This document shows, in pieces, positions 9,139 through 17,131 of a DNA stretch of 64,000 nt. The DNA comes from JAUZRW01 sp964549915 (GTDB lineage Bacteria; Chloroflexota; Anaerolineae; Aggregatilineales; Phototrophicaceae), in assembly GCA_964549915.1 (NCBI GenBank), contig CAZJWX010000006.1, forward strand, positions 57,493 to 121,492. The letters run 5' to 3'. Numbering within the stretch: the stretch's first letter is position 1; every line of letters starts with the position of its first letter. Below the pieces are notes generated by a model. That model worked only from the letters and a program-made list of their open reading frames with translations, had not been told where the DNA came from and searched no databases. The position numbers and the translations under genes are program-made.

Positions 9139-10134
9139 TCAGCGAATGGACGCGCCGGGAACGGGCACCGACTGCAATAATTCTGCAACCACATTGCGCG
9201 ATGTGATGTCCTTAATCCGTGCGGATGGCCCCATGATGATACGGTGTGCCAGGGTGACTTCCGCCAGGGCTTTCACATCGTCGGGGATGACGTAATCGCG
9301 CCCGGCCATAGCGGCGCGTGCTTGCGCTGCCCGGAACAGCGATAATGAGCCGCGGGGGCTACTTCCCAGGTAGACATCGCTGTGCCTGCGAGTGGCCGTC
9401 ACCATATCGATGATGTATTGTTTGACCTCTTCCGCGACGTAGACCTCAGTGACTGCTTGCTGCGCCGCCTGCAAATCCTCCACGCTGATGATCTGCTGCA
9501 AATTGTTGATGGGATGCTGGTATTGCTGCGAGGAGAGAATGGTGATCTCTTCTGTGGGCGCAGGGTAACCCATCTGAATGCGAATCAAGAAGCGATCCAA
9601 TTGGGCTTCTGGCAGCGGGAATGTCCCTTCGTACTCAATGGGATTCTGCGTTGCGAGGATCATGAAGGGAGTCTGCATCGGGTAGGTGACGCCCTCCACC
9701 GTGACCTGTCGCTCTTCCATTGCTTCCAGCAGCGCAGCCTGGGCTTTGGGGGTCGCGCGGTTGATCTCATCCGCCAGCACAATCTGCGCCATAATGGGGC
9801 CAGGGCGAAACTCAAATTCGTTGCTGCGCTGGTTGTAGATGGAAACGCCCGTGATGTCTGAGGGCAGCATATCCGGCGTGAACTGAATACGGCTGAAGGA
9901 GCAGCCCACGGCCTTCGCCAGTGCACGCGCCATCATCGTCTTGCCGACGCCAGGAATGTCTTCAATGAGGATGTGCCCACGGCACAGTAGCCCCAGGATC
10001 GCAAGACGCACCTCATTACGCTTACCGATAATCACCTGCCCGACGCTCTGGGCAATGCGCTCTGTGACCTCTGCGACGATGCGCATGGAATTATTGTCGT
10101 TGCTACGCCTCGTCTGAGGGGGACGGTTCGCCAT
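9139..10134 (-). CDS. MoxR family AAA+ ATPase
   Basis: The 331-residue ATPase has Walker A in LIEDIPGVGKTMMARALA, the MoxR-typical RIQFTPDMLPSDITG segment, Walker B in IVLADEINRATPKAQAALLEAMEE, sensor 1 in ATQNPIEYEGTFPLPEAQLDRF and a C-terminal lid domain with DYVIPDDVKALAEVTLAHRI. I chose ATG 10134 because GAAGAGAG lies 7 nt upstream; ATG 10152 is in frame but has no ribosome site. It is the promoter-proximal partner of the DUF58 gene, and together they form the standard MoxR/DUF58 chaperone-like pair. Confidence 0.93.
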   Translation of the reverse strand: MANRPPQTRRSNDNNSMRIVAEVTERIAQSVGQVIIGKRNEVRLAILGLLCRGHILIEDIPGVGKTMMARALAKAVGCSFSRIQFTPDMLPSDITGVSIYNQRSNEFEFRPGPIMAQIVLADEINRATPKAQAALLEAMEERQVTVEGVTYPMQTPFMILATQNPIEYEGTFPLPEAQLDRFLIRIQMGYPAPTEEITILSSQQYQHPINNLQQIISVEDLQAAQQAVTEVYVAEEVKQYIIDMVTATRRHSDVYLGSSPRGSLSLFRAAQARAAMAGRDYVIPDDVKALAEVTLAHRIIMGPSARIKDITSRNVVAELLQSVPVPGASIR

Positions 10135-10451
10135 GAAATTGCTCTCTTCCATTTGGCTTGTCTGGTTACGCAGGTAGTTTCGCAGAATGAGAGAGGGGCT
10201 TCCTCTACGGCTTGCCAACGGTACGCCGCCTTTCAGTATAGCTTGAAGCCACCCATTCTGCACAGCGCAGATGCTTGCTGTTTGCAGGGGGACGGGTATA
10301 ATGTGGAAGAAATGTGACTTGCACCAAACATCCGTCCACGTCCTTACTTGAAGCGCTCGTGGGGATGACATACAATTTGTGTATGCATACTGCTTATTCC
10401 ATCATGGTCTGCCTGGTGAGGTTTGGCGTGTTGGCGAGAGGAGAATAGACG
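10135..10451. other. Divergent intergenic region, moxR / Roadblock gene
   Basis: This 317-nt stretch has no convincing gene. It separates moxR (minus) from the Roadblock gene (plus). It contains a good plus-strand promoter at 10348-10376 and, on the minus strand, a TATACT (10235-10240) with only a poor -35 match, which could serve moxR. Confidence 0.6.
10348..10376 (+). promoter_or_regulatory. Sigma70-type promoter for Roadblock gene
   Basis: TTGAAG (10348-10353) and TACAAT (10371-10376) are separated by exactly 17 nt. The predicted transcript would start about 70 nt upstream of the ATG at 10452. Confidence 0.6.
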
Positions 10452-10823
10452 ATGGCGAAATCGCGCACGGAACTGATGGTAGCTCGTCTGCGTGAACTAC
10501 AGAGCACCACTCCTGAGATCGAAGCGTCCGCAGTTGTGAGTGTTGATGGCTTGATTATCGCTTCTGCGCTGCCTGCGGGGGTTGAAGAAGACCGCGTGTC
10601 GGCAATGTCCGCTGCAATGCTCTCGCTGGGTGAGCGCATTGCCGGTGAATTGGGGCGTGGTATGCTGGATCAGGTGTATGTCAAAGGAGCTGATGGCTTC
10701 GTCATCCTCATGTCGGTCGGCGATGAAGCCGTGTTGACGACACTGGTGCGCCAGAACGCCAAGCTGGGCTTGATCTTCCTGGATATGCGCCGCTCTGCAG
10801 ACGACCTGGAAAAACTCGTCTGA
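10452..10823 (+). CDS. Roadblock/LC7 domain protein
   Basis: This 123-residue single-domain protein matches the Roadblock/LC7 fold: an N-terminal helix (RTELMVARLRELQST), the strand-turn IEASAVVSVDGLIIASALP, the central helix AMSAAMLSLGERIAGEL, and the strands VYVKGADGFVILMSVGDEAVLTTLV. In other bacteria such proteins (MglB-like) dimerise and regulate small Ras-like GTPases. A candidate partner GTPase lies about 5.5 kb away (16356-16874), not adjacent. AGAGGAG precedes the ATG. A hairpin at 10900 separates it from pyrG. Confidence 0.85.
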   Translation: MAKSRTELMVARLRELQSTTPEIEASAVVSVDGLIIASALPAGVEEDRVSAMSAAMLSLGERIAGELGRGMLDQVYVKGADGFVILMSVGDEAVLTTLVRQNAKLGLIFLDMRRSADDLEKLV

Positions 10824-10899
10824 GGCCAGGCGATACCGAAACGCATCCCTACGCATTTCCTTAACGTTCGCGTCATCATCCTGAATATCGATCAAAAAG

Positions 10900-10931
10900 G
10901 CGGGAAATCACTTCCCGCTATCTCTGTTTTT
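10900..10931 (+). terminator. Hairpin between Roadblock gene and pyrG
   Basis: GCGGGAA (10900-10906) pairs with TTCCCGC (10912-10918) around a 5-nt loop, and a T-tract follows after a 7-nt spacer. It could be a terminator or a pyrG leader attenuator; the spacer before the T-run makes it imperfect. Confidence 0.4.
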
Positions 10932-10956
10932 GGGAAAAATTCCAACAGGTGACTGC

Positions 10957-12573
10957 ATGAAACAACCCAAATACATCTTCTGTACCGGGGGCGTGGTCAG
11001 TTCAGTCGGCAAGGGAATCACCGTTGCTGCTATCGGGCGCATCCTGAAGGCGTATGGCCTGCGGGTCGCCATCCAGAAGCTCGACCCCTATCTGAATGTA
11101 GACCCTGGTACCATGAGTCCCTATCAACATGGCGAGGTGTACGTCACGGCAGATGGTGCCGAGACGGACCTTGACCTGGGGCATTACGAGCGTTTCGTAG
11201 ATGAAAGCGTCAGCCGCGCATCCAACGTCACGGCAGGGCAGGTCTATAGTCACGTCATCGAGAAGGAACGCCGGGGCGATTACCTGGGGGGAACGATACA
11301 GGTGATCCCACACATCACGAATGAGATCAAGCGGCGTATTAACCTTGTGGGGCGCGAAAACGATGCCGATGTCGTCATTGTGGAAGTGGGCGGTACGGTC
11401 GGCGACATCGAAGGCCAGCCGTTCATCGAGGCGATCCGCCAGATGCACACGGATTTGCAACGCAAGGATACGCTCAACATTCATGTGACCTTCCTGCCTT
11501 ACATTGGGGCGACGGGCGAACTGAAGACCAAGCCCACGCAGCATAGTGTCCGCGAATTGCGCGGTATGGGTATCCAACCGCATGTCATTATCGCGCGTAC
11601 CGACTACCCGGTGACGCCGGAGATCATCGGCAAAATTTCGCGCTTCTGTGATGTCGATGAGCAGGCAGTTGTCCCGTTGGTGACGGCGGATAACATCTAT
11701 GCCGTGCCTCTCTTCCTGGATGAGACCGGGCTGGGGGAATACGTCCTGCAACGCCTCGAAATTGAGCCGCGCCAGGCTCCGGACTTGACCGAGTGGCGCG
11801 GGATGGTCGAGCGTATGCAAACTCCGTCCGATACGCTGAACATTGGTATTGTTGGTAAGTACATCGAGCTGCACGATGCGTACATGAGCGTGAAAGAGGC
11901 GTTGATCCATGCCGCAACTGCGCGAAACCAGAAGCTCGAAGTGCACTGGATTCAATCGGATGATCTGGAAAAAGGGCGCATCCTGGAGCAATTATCCAGC
12001 GTTGATGGTGTGGTGGTTCCCGGCGGCTTCGGCTACCGGGGTGTGGAGGGTAAAATCATGGCTGCCCGCTACTGCCGTGAGCACAATGTGCCCTTCCTTG
12101 GCCTCTGCCTGGGGATGCAGGTGATGTGCATCGAGTTCGCCCGGCAAGTGTTGGACTACGAAGATGCGAACAGTACAGAATTCAACGAGAGTACACCCTT
12201 TCCCATCATCAGCTTGATGCTGGAGCAGCGCGGGATCCGTGACCTGGGTGGCACCATGCGCCTGGGTGAATACCCCTGCGCCTTGCAGCCGAATACGGTT
12301 GCGGAGCGAGTCTACGGAGGGCAGCAGACGATTGCGGAGCGCCACCGCCATCGCTTTGAATTCAACAACGAATATCGTGCTGCGTTCGAAGAACACGGTA
12401 TGGTCATGAGCGGTCTCAGCCCAGATGGTCTTCTCGTGGAAATCGCGGAATTACGCGACCATCCCTACATGATCGGCAGCCAATTTCATCCGGAATTTCT
12501 GAGCCGTCCTAATCGTCCGCATCCGTTATTCATCGGCCTGATTGAGGCGGCAATCGAGCATAAAAACCAATAA
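10957..12573 (+). CDS. pyrG: CTP synthase
   Basis: CTP synthase aminates UTP to CTP using ammonia from glutamine. The 538-residue product has the normal two-domain layout: a synthetase domain starting KYIFCTGGVVSSVGKGI with LDPYLNVDPGTMSPYQHGEV, and a class I glutamine amidotransferase domain with the nucleophile cysteine in PFLGLCLGMQVM and the His-Glu pair in GSQFHPEF. I preferred ATG 10957 over 10930 because AGGTGA lies 5 nt upstream and the protein then starts MKQPKYIF as in homologues. The deaminase-like gene follows 28 nt downstream and may be cotranscribed. Confidence 0.97.
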   Translation: MKQPKYIFCTGGVVSSVGKGITVAAIGRILKAYGLRVAIQKLDPYLNVDPGTMSPYQHGEVYVTADGAETDLDLGHYERFVDESVSRASNVTAGQVYSHVIEKERRGDYLGGTIQVIPHITNEIKRRINLVGRENDADVVIVEVGGTVGDIEGQPFIEAIRQMHTDLQRKDTLNIHVTFLPYIGATGELKTKPTQHSVRELRGMGIQPHVIIARTDYPVTPEIIGKISRFCDVDEQAVVPLVTADNIYAVPLFLDETGLGEYVLQRLEIEPRQAPDLTEWRGMVERMQTPSDTLNIGIVGKYIELHDAYMSVKEALIHAATARNQKLEVHWIQSDDLEKGRILEQLSSVDGVVVPGGFGYRGVEGKIMAARYCREHNVPFLGLCLGMQVMCIEFARQVLDYEDANSTEFNESTPFPIISLMLEQRGIRDLGGTMRLGEYPCALQPNTVAERVYGGQQTIAERHRHRFEFNNEYRAAFEEHGMVMSGLSPDGLLVEIAELRDHPYMIGSQFHPEFLSRPNRPHPLFIGLIEAAIEHKNQ

Positions 12574-12601
12574 CATAATTCGTGAGTGATAGGATCCTCG
12601 C

Positions 12602-13657
12602 ATGTCTGTTGAAACTTTTATTCAGGCAATGCCCAAAGTTGATTTACATGTTCAGTTGGAGGGCGCTGTCTCGCGCGATCTGCTGTTGATGATCGCCGAG
12701 CAGAACGACATCGCCAGTACATATAAGAAGCGCAAGCAGTACGACGAGTGGGTGTCGTTGCTGCAAGAGCCGCAGCCGGCTCATTTGCACGAGACTTTGC
12801 GCGAGATCGCAGGCTGGGTGCGCCACCCGGAAGACCTGGCACACGTTGTCTACGATTACGGCGTTCACCTGGCGAAGCAAAACATCAAATATGCGGAAGT
12901 CGCAGTCATCCCGGCGATTTACACCGACCTTGGCCTGAGCTTCCAGCAGATGCTGGATGCCCTGAATGATGGCGCTGACCGCGTACAGCGCGGATGGCAG
13001 GTTCGCCTGAGCTGGTTGATGGCGATGCCGCGTGAACGTCCGCGCAAGAGCGACGACATCTCTCGTTGGGCGACGAGCGCAACAGCGCTGAAGGGCAATG
13101 TGGTCGGTCTCGCGCTGGTGGGTAAAGAGAGCGACCAGCCAGTGGCACAGTTCCGTAAGGCGTTCACGACTGCTGCTCGCAAGGACATTGCACGGGTGAC
13201 CCACGTCTATAGTGAGCCAGACTCGGATTCGTTCGAGGGGGTGATGGATGTCGTACAACCAACCCGCGTCACCGATGCCTGGGGTCTCATCGAAGACGAG
13301 CAGGCAATGGATTATCTGCGCGAGCATGAGATTCCGGTGTTGATCTCGCCCATGCGCGAGGTTTTCCTGGGGCGCATTGAGAGCATCGCCCAGTATCCGC
13401 TGCGGCAGTTGCTGGATCATGAAGTTCCGCTGATTCTCGGATCGCAGATGCCGGAAGTCTATGGCGCTTCGCTGACGGAGGTTTTGCTGGCGTCGGTGCA
13501 GGAAGCGGGGCTGTCGGTAAGTGAGATTGAGCAGATGATGCTACGAGCAGCGCGGGCGTCTCTACTGCCTTCGGAAGAGAAAGCGCCGATGGTCGAAGAA
13601 TTTGAGGCGCAGTTGACAACGCTGCGCGATGAGCACCTGACGGGTGAAACGGAGTAG
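12602..13657 (+). CDS. Adenosine deaminase-like protein, probable pseudoenzyme
   Basis: The 351-residue protein aligns along its whole length with the adenosine/AMP deaminase TIM barrel: MPKVDLHVQLEGAVS at the N-terminus, AEVAVIPAIYTDLGLS in the middle and QLLDHEVPLILGSQMPEVYGASL near the end. Key residues of the family are changed. The zinc motif HxH is H16-V-Q18; the RIGHG motif with its catalytic histidine is TRVTDAWG (221-228); the TDDP zinc/catalytic aspartates are SQMP (281-284); HAGE is replaced by HVYSEP (201-206). Zinc-dependent deamination is therefore unlikely, and a binding or regulatory role is inferred. It follows pyrG by 28 nt and ends at a strong terminator. Confidence 0.75.
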   Translation: MSVETFIQAMPKVDLHVQLEGAVSRDLLLMIAEQNDIASTYKKRKQYDEWVSLLQEPQPAHLHETLREIAGWVRHPEDLAHVVYDYGVHLAKQNIKYAEVAVIPAIYTDLGLSFQQMLDALNDGADRVQRGWQVRLSWLMAMPRERPRKSDDISRWATSATALKGNVVGLALVGKESDQPVAQFRKAFTTAARKDIARVTHVYSEPDSDSFEGVMDVVQPTRVTDAWGLIEDEQAMDYLREHEIPVLISPMREVFLGRIESIAQYPLRQLLDHEVPLILGSQMPEVYGASLTEVLLASVQEAGLSVSEIEQMMLRAARASLLPSEEKAPMVEEFEAQLTTLRDEHLTGETE

Positions 13658-13681
13658 TGTAGGTGAAACAGTGAAATGGTG

Positions 13682-13709
13682 AAGCCCCGATTGATCGGGG
13701 CTTGTTTTT
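13682..13709 (+). terminator. Rho-independent terminator after deaminase-like gene
   Basis: AAGCCCCGAT (13682-13691) pairs with ATCGGGGCTT (13694-13703) and is followed by GTTTTT. It also overlaps the 3' end of the convergent Hsp20 gene. Confidence 0.85.
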
Positions 13710-14154
13710 ATTCCGTCGGTGTGACGGTGATATTCTGCCGATCCGTATCGACGGGCAAGGTCACTGTCAGCGAGCCATTTTTGCCCAGTTTGGCGCGTGC
13801 CTCGGTCGATTTCACTGGAATCGGTATCGTCACAGTACGCTCGAAGGGGCCAAAACGACGTTCCTGAACGAAGAACGAGGCATACGCCGGTGTTTCCTCG
13901 GCTTCTGTGACGCCCTTGATGGTCAGTACTTCGCCCTCCATGCTGACTTCGATGCTCTCTGGCAGCAGGCCATCCAGAGGATTCGTGCGGATTACGACTT
14001 CGTTGTCTACCTCGTAGACATCCAGGCGAACGCCTACACCCGCCGCATTCTGTACGGTATGCTGCACGGTGTTGATTCCCTGCTCAATCGCCTTGCCAAC
14101 GGTTGAACGCAGGTTGTTGAATTCCTTCATGGGGTCAAATCGCTGGTCGGACAT
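13708..14154 (-). CDS. Hsp20/alpha-crystallin family small heat shock protein
   Basis: The 148-residue protein has a short variable N-terminus (about 45 residues), then an alpha-crystallin domain with VRLDVYEVDNEVVIRTNPLDG, IEVSMEGEVLTIKGV, FVQERRFGPFERTVTIPIPV and the conserved A.. .NG.L.VTLP pattern (ARAKLGKNGSLTVTLPV). Such proteins are ATP-independent holdases. GGAGG lies 4-5 nt before ATG 14154. It lies downstream of dnaK on the same strand but is separated from it by the terminator at 14215-14254, so it probably has its own promoter. Confidence 0.93.
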   Translation of the reverse strand: MSDQRFDPMKEFNNLRSTVGKAIEQGINTVQHTVQNAAGVGVRLDVYEVDNEVVIRTNPLDGLLPESIEVSMEGEVLTIKGVTEAEETPAYASFFVQERRFGPFERTVTIPIPVKSTEARAKLGKNGSLTVTLPVDTDRQNITVTPTE

Positions 14155-14214
14155 ATGGCCTCCACAGTCTACTTCGCTCGGCTGAAATCAGTACGTACAG
14201 CATAACACAAAGTT

Positions 14215-14254
14215 GCACAAAAAACGCCGGAACGGAGTCCGGCGCTTTTTGTGC
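14215..14254 (-). terminator. Strong terminator after dnaK
   Basis: CGCCGGA (14225-14231) and TCCGGCG (14238-14244) form a stem with a 6-nt loop, extended by GCACAAAAA on one side and TTTTTGTGC on the other. T-runs follow on both strands, so it can work in either direction; by position it serves dnaK. Confidence 0.85.
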
Positions 14255-14275
14255 GGTTCAGGTCTGTGATCTGGC

Positions 14276-16159
14276 TCAGGCTTCGCTGTATTCGCCTTCG
14301 ACGATGTCCTCGTCCGTGTCGTCGGTGTGCCCTGTGCTGCCATTCGCCTGCCCCTGATCTGCATACATCTGCTGCGAGAGTGCGTGCGATGCATTGCGCA
14401 GGTTTTCGATGCCGTCCTTGATTGCCTGCAGGTTATCGCCTTGCATCACGCTGCGCAGGCTCTCAATCTGGCCTTCGATTTGTGAACGATCATTGGCAGG
14501 CACCTTGTCGCCGAGTTCGTTCAGCGCCTTCTCAACCTGATAGATCAGGCTGTCGGCTTCGTTGCGTGCCGTGATCAGTTCTGCACGACGTTCGTCTTCG
14601 CTGCGGTTTTGTTCCGCTTCCTGAACCATGCGATCCACTTCGCTTTCCGACAAATTCGTGGAAGCCGTGATCGTGATCTTCTGCTCCTTGCCTGTTGCCT
14701 TATCCCGGGCGTGCACGTTCAGGATGCCGTTGGCGTCAATATCGAAGGTCACTTCGATCTGCGGTGTGCCGCGCGGTGCGGGTGGAATGCCCTGAAGCTG
14801 AAATTCACCCAGCAGCATGTTGTCCTGTGCCATCGGGCGTTCACCCTGGAAGACACGGATGTCTACAGCGGGCTGGTTGTCTTCTGCGGTCGAGAAAATC
14901 TGTGACTTCTTGACCGGGATCGTCGTGTTGCGTTCGATCAACTTGGTGAAGACGCCACCCATCGTTTCCAGGCCGAGGCTCAGCGGGGTCACATCCAGCA
15001 GCAGCATGTCCTTCACATCGCCAGAAAGCACCCCAGCCTGCAATGCAGCGCCAATCGCGACAACTTCATCCGGATTCACGCTCTTGTTGGGCTGCTTGTC
15101 CAGCTTCCGTTCGACCAGTTCCTGTACCATCGGCATACGGGTGGAGCCACCGACCAGCACCACTTCCTGAATGTCGCTCTTGCTCATCCCGGCATCCTGT
15201 AGCGCCTGCGTCACAGGTGTTTCCAGGCGTTCCAGCAAGTCCGCACTCAATTGCTCGAACTTTGCGCGAGTCAGCGAGATGTTCAAATGCTTTGGCCCGT
15301 TGGCATCCGCCGTGATGAACGGCAGGTTGATGTCGGTTTGCAGCGTGCTGGAAAGCTCAATCTTGGCTTTTTCTGCCGCTTCCTTCAGGCGTTGCATGGC
15401 CTGACGATCCTGGCTCAGATCGATGCCCTGGTCTTTGCGGAATTCTTCCACCAACCAGTTGACGATCAGATTGTCCCAGTCATCACCACCCAGGTGCGTA
15501 TCGCCGCTGGTTGCCAGCACTTCGACGACGCCATCGCCGACTTCCAGGATGGAAACGTCAAACGTACCACCACCCAGGTCGAAGACCAGGATCTTCTCGT
15601 TCGACTTCTTATCCAGGCCGTAGGCGAGCGATGCAGCCGTCGGCTCATTGATGATGCGCAGCACTTCCAGCCCGGCGATACGTCCCGCGTCCTTGGTTGC
15701 CTGGCGCTGGCTGTCGTTGAAGTACGCCGGAACCGTGATGACGGCCTGCGTCACATCTTCGCCCAGGTAAGCTTCTGCATCTTTCTTCAGCTTGGTCAGG
15801 ATCATCGCGCTGATCTCCTGTGGCGAGAAGACTTTGCCGTCCATCGCTGGGATCTTCACGCGAGCGTCACCGCTGGAGCCTGCGACGATTTCGTACGGCA
15901 GGCGCGACTTTTCTTCGGTGACTTCATCCATCGAATTGCCCATCAGGCGTTTCACGGAGAAAATCGTGTTCTCCGGGTTCACAACAGCCTGACGCTTGGC
16001 CGACTGCCCGACGAGGCGCTCCTTATTCTTGTTGAATGCGACAATCGACGGGGTCGTGCGGTTGCCTTCTGCATTGGCGATGACCGTTGGTTCGCCACCT
16101 TCTAACACGGCGACAACGGAATTGGTTGTACCGAGGTCAATGCCTACAATCTTGCCCAT
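14276..16159 (-). CDS. dnaK: Molecular chaperone DnaK (Hsp70)
   Basis: The 627-residue Hsp70 has the ATPase domain starting MGKIVGIDLGTTNSVVAV with AVITVPAYFNDSQRQAT, the second phosphate loop IFDLGGGTFDVS-type (LVFDLGGGTFDVSIL) and VLVGGSTRMPMVQ. The linker DVTPLSLGLET, the substrate-binding beta domain and an acidic tail ending in DEDIVEGEYSEA follow. I chose ATG 16159 because AGAGGA precedes it and homologues start with MGK. No grpE or dnaJ gene is adjacent. No CIRCE inverted repeat is visible upstream; an 11-bp-phased repeat array lies 64-123 nt before the start codon instead. Confidence 0.98.
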   Translation of the reverse strand: MGKIVGIDLGTTNSVVAVLEGGEPTVIANAEGNRTTPSIVAFNKNKERLVGQSAKRQAVVNPENTIFSVKRLMGNSMDEVTEEKSRLPYEIVAGSSGDARVKIPAMDGKVFSPQEISAMILTKLKKDAEAYLGEDVTQAVITVPAYFNDSQRQATKDAGRIAGLEVLRIINEPTAASLAYGLDKKSNEKILVFDLGGGTFDVSILEVGDGVVEVLATSGDTHLGGDDWDNLIVNWLVEEFRKDQGIDLSQDRQAMQRLKEAAEKAKIELSSTLQTDINLPFITADANGPKHLNISLTRAKFEQLSADLLERLETPVTQALQDAGMSKSDIQEVVLVGGSTRMPMVQELVERKLDKQPNKSVNPDEVVAIGAALQAGVLSGDVKDMLLLDVTPLSLGLETMGGVFTKLIERNTTIPVKKSQIFSTAEDNQPAVDIRVFQGERPMAQDNMLLGEFQLQGIPPAPRGTPQIEVTFDIDANGILNVHARDKATGKEQKITITASTNLSESEVDRMVQEAEQNRSEDERRAELITARNEADSLIYQVEKALNELGDKVPANDRSQIEGQIESLRSVMQGDNLQAIKDGIENLRNASHALSQQMYADQGQANGSTGHTDDTDEDIVEGEYSEA

Positions 16160-16222
16160 GTCTATTCCTCTTTGATGTTGCGGTCTATCTGTCTGTTTAC
16201 ACATGTAGTGTATGCCCACGCC

Positions 16223-16282
16223 GTCAGAGTCGTATCAAGCGCATATCAGAGGAATATCAGACGATGATCAGAGGTGTATCAA
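16223..16282 (-). promoter_or_regulatory. Six-copy 11-bp-phased repeat upstream of dnaK
   Basis: Six pentamers occur at an exact 11-bp period on the plus strand: GTCAG (16223), ATCAA (16234), ATCAG (16245), ATCAG (16256), ATCAG (16267) and ATCAA (16278). The 6-nt spacers between them are unrelated. Read on the dnaK strand this is repeated CTGAT/TTGAT on one face of the helix. It lies between the terminator of the preceding GTPase gene and the dnaK start, so it is inferred to be a regulatory site for dnaK. Confidence 0.6.
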
Positions 16283-16285
16283 CGC

Positions 16286-16308
16286 AAAAACCGGGCTGTT
16301 GCGCCCGG
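16286..16308 (-). terminator. Terminator after GTPase gene
   Basis: CCGGGC (16291-16296) pairs with GCCCGG (16303-16308). On the minus strand the stem is followed by TTTTTG, giving a classical intrinsic terminator about 50 nt after the stop codon. Confidence 0.75.
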
Positions 16309-16355
16309 TCAATCGTGCATTGCTGACGATCATCTGTATTTTGGGGAGAGCGCGT

Positions 16356-16874
16356 TTAGACCTGTTGCAGCATGTGGATCATATGCATGACGACATCACG
16401 CACGCTGTCTTTTTCCACGGAGACGCATTCCAACACCGGAACATCCGCGCTGGCACGGGTTCCGCGCCGCACCTGTTCAATGCTGGCAGCGCCCTCCAGG
16501 TCGACCTTATTCGCCACCACAACATGTGGTACGTCGACGAAGCTGGAAAACTGCTGGATCAGCTCCGCAGCCTCTGGAAACGAAGGGGGATCAGTAGCAT
16601 CCACCAGCACGATGAAGCCGTTCATCTCTTTCGCCAGAATTTCCCACATGAAGTTGAAGCGAGTCTGGCCTGGCGTTCCGTACAGGTGCACCGTGTCGCC
16701 GTTGAGTTCAATGCGCCCGAAGTCCATTGCGACTGTCGTTTCCGCCTTAATGCCGCGATCCTCCGTGGTGATGCGCTTTTCCGTCTCCACCGCTGGAATA
16801 TCTGAGCCTGTGCGGACGAACTCAGTTTTGCCAGAATTAAACGGGCCAGTGACCACGATTTTGTAAACTGACAC
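16356..16874 (-). CDS. Small Ras-like GTP-binding protein (COG2229/MglA-related)
   Basis: The 172-residue GTPase has the P-loop TGPFNSGKTEFVR, a TTVAMDFGRI segment (switch I area), switch II written as YGTPGQTRFNFMW instead of the usual DTAGQ, and the base-specificity motif ANKVDL. This GTPGQ pattern is typical of the bacterial COG2229 group. I chose GTG 16874 because a near-perfect GAGGAGG lies 5-6 nt upstream and the protein then starts with VYKIVVTG. Such GTPases often work with Roadblock proteins; a Roadblock gene lies at 10452-10823. Confidence 0.85.
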   Translation of the reverse strand: MSVYKIVVTGPFNSGKTEFVRTGSDIPAVETEKRITTEDRGIKAETTVAMDFGRIELNGDTVHLYGTPGQTRFNFMWEILAKEMNGFIVLVDATDPPSFPEAAELIQQFSSFVDVPHVVVANKVDLEGAASIEQVRRGTRASADVPVLECVSVEKDSVRDVVMHMIHMLQQV

Positions 16875-16919
16875 GGCTCCCTCCTCAAGGGGGTAGAAGC
16901 AATCTTGCAAACTATGGTC

Positions 16920-16948
16920 ATTGTACGAGCAATTGCACAGCCCTGCAA
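16920..16948 (-). promoter_or_regulatory. Sigma70-type promoter for GTPase gene
   Basis: On the minus strand, TTGCAG (16948-16943) and TACAAT (16925-16920) are spaced by exactly 17 nt, about 46 nt upstream of the GTG start at 16874. Confidence 0.6.
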
Positions 16949-17080
16949 GGATACCGCTGCTCACAATCTGGCTTTTCCGCACTATTCGGGTTTGGGCGCG
17001 GGTGCTCGGGTTGAGGGGGTTGATTGGCTGTTTTGTGCCAGTGATTTCTGGCGCTTGCGAATGGAAGCTCGTAAGGTATG

Positions 17081-17089
17081 TGCGATAAT
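17081..17089 (+). promoter_or_regulatory. Extended -10 box for ppgK
   Basis: TG-C-GATAAT at 17081-17089 is an extended -10 element about 40 nt upstream of the ppgK ATG. No good -35 hexamer is visible at 17 nt. Confidence 0.4.
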
Positions 17090-17131
17090 GAAAGAGGATG
17101 CGTCTAAAATCCACGAGTAAGGAGCAAGACC

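Noticed and set aside
16160..16222. CIRCE or HAIR heat-shock element next to dnaK
   Set aside because: No TTAGCACTC/GAGTGCTAA or CTTGAGT/ACTCAAG inverted repeat is present in the dnaK leader.
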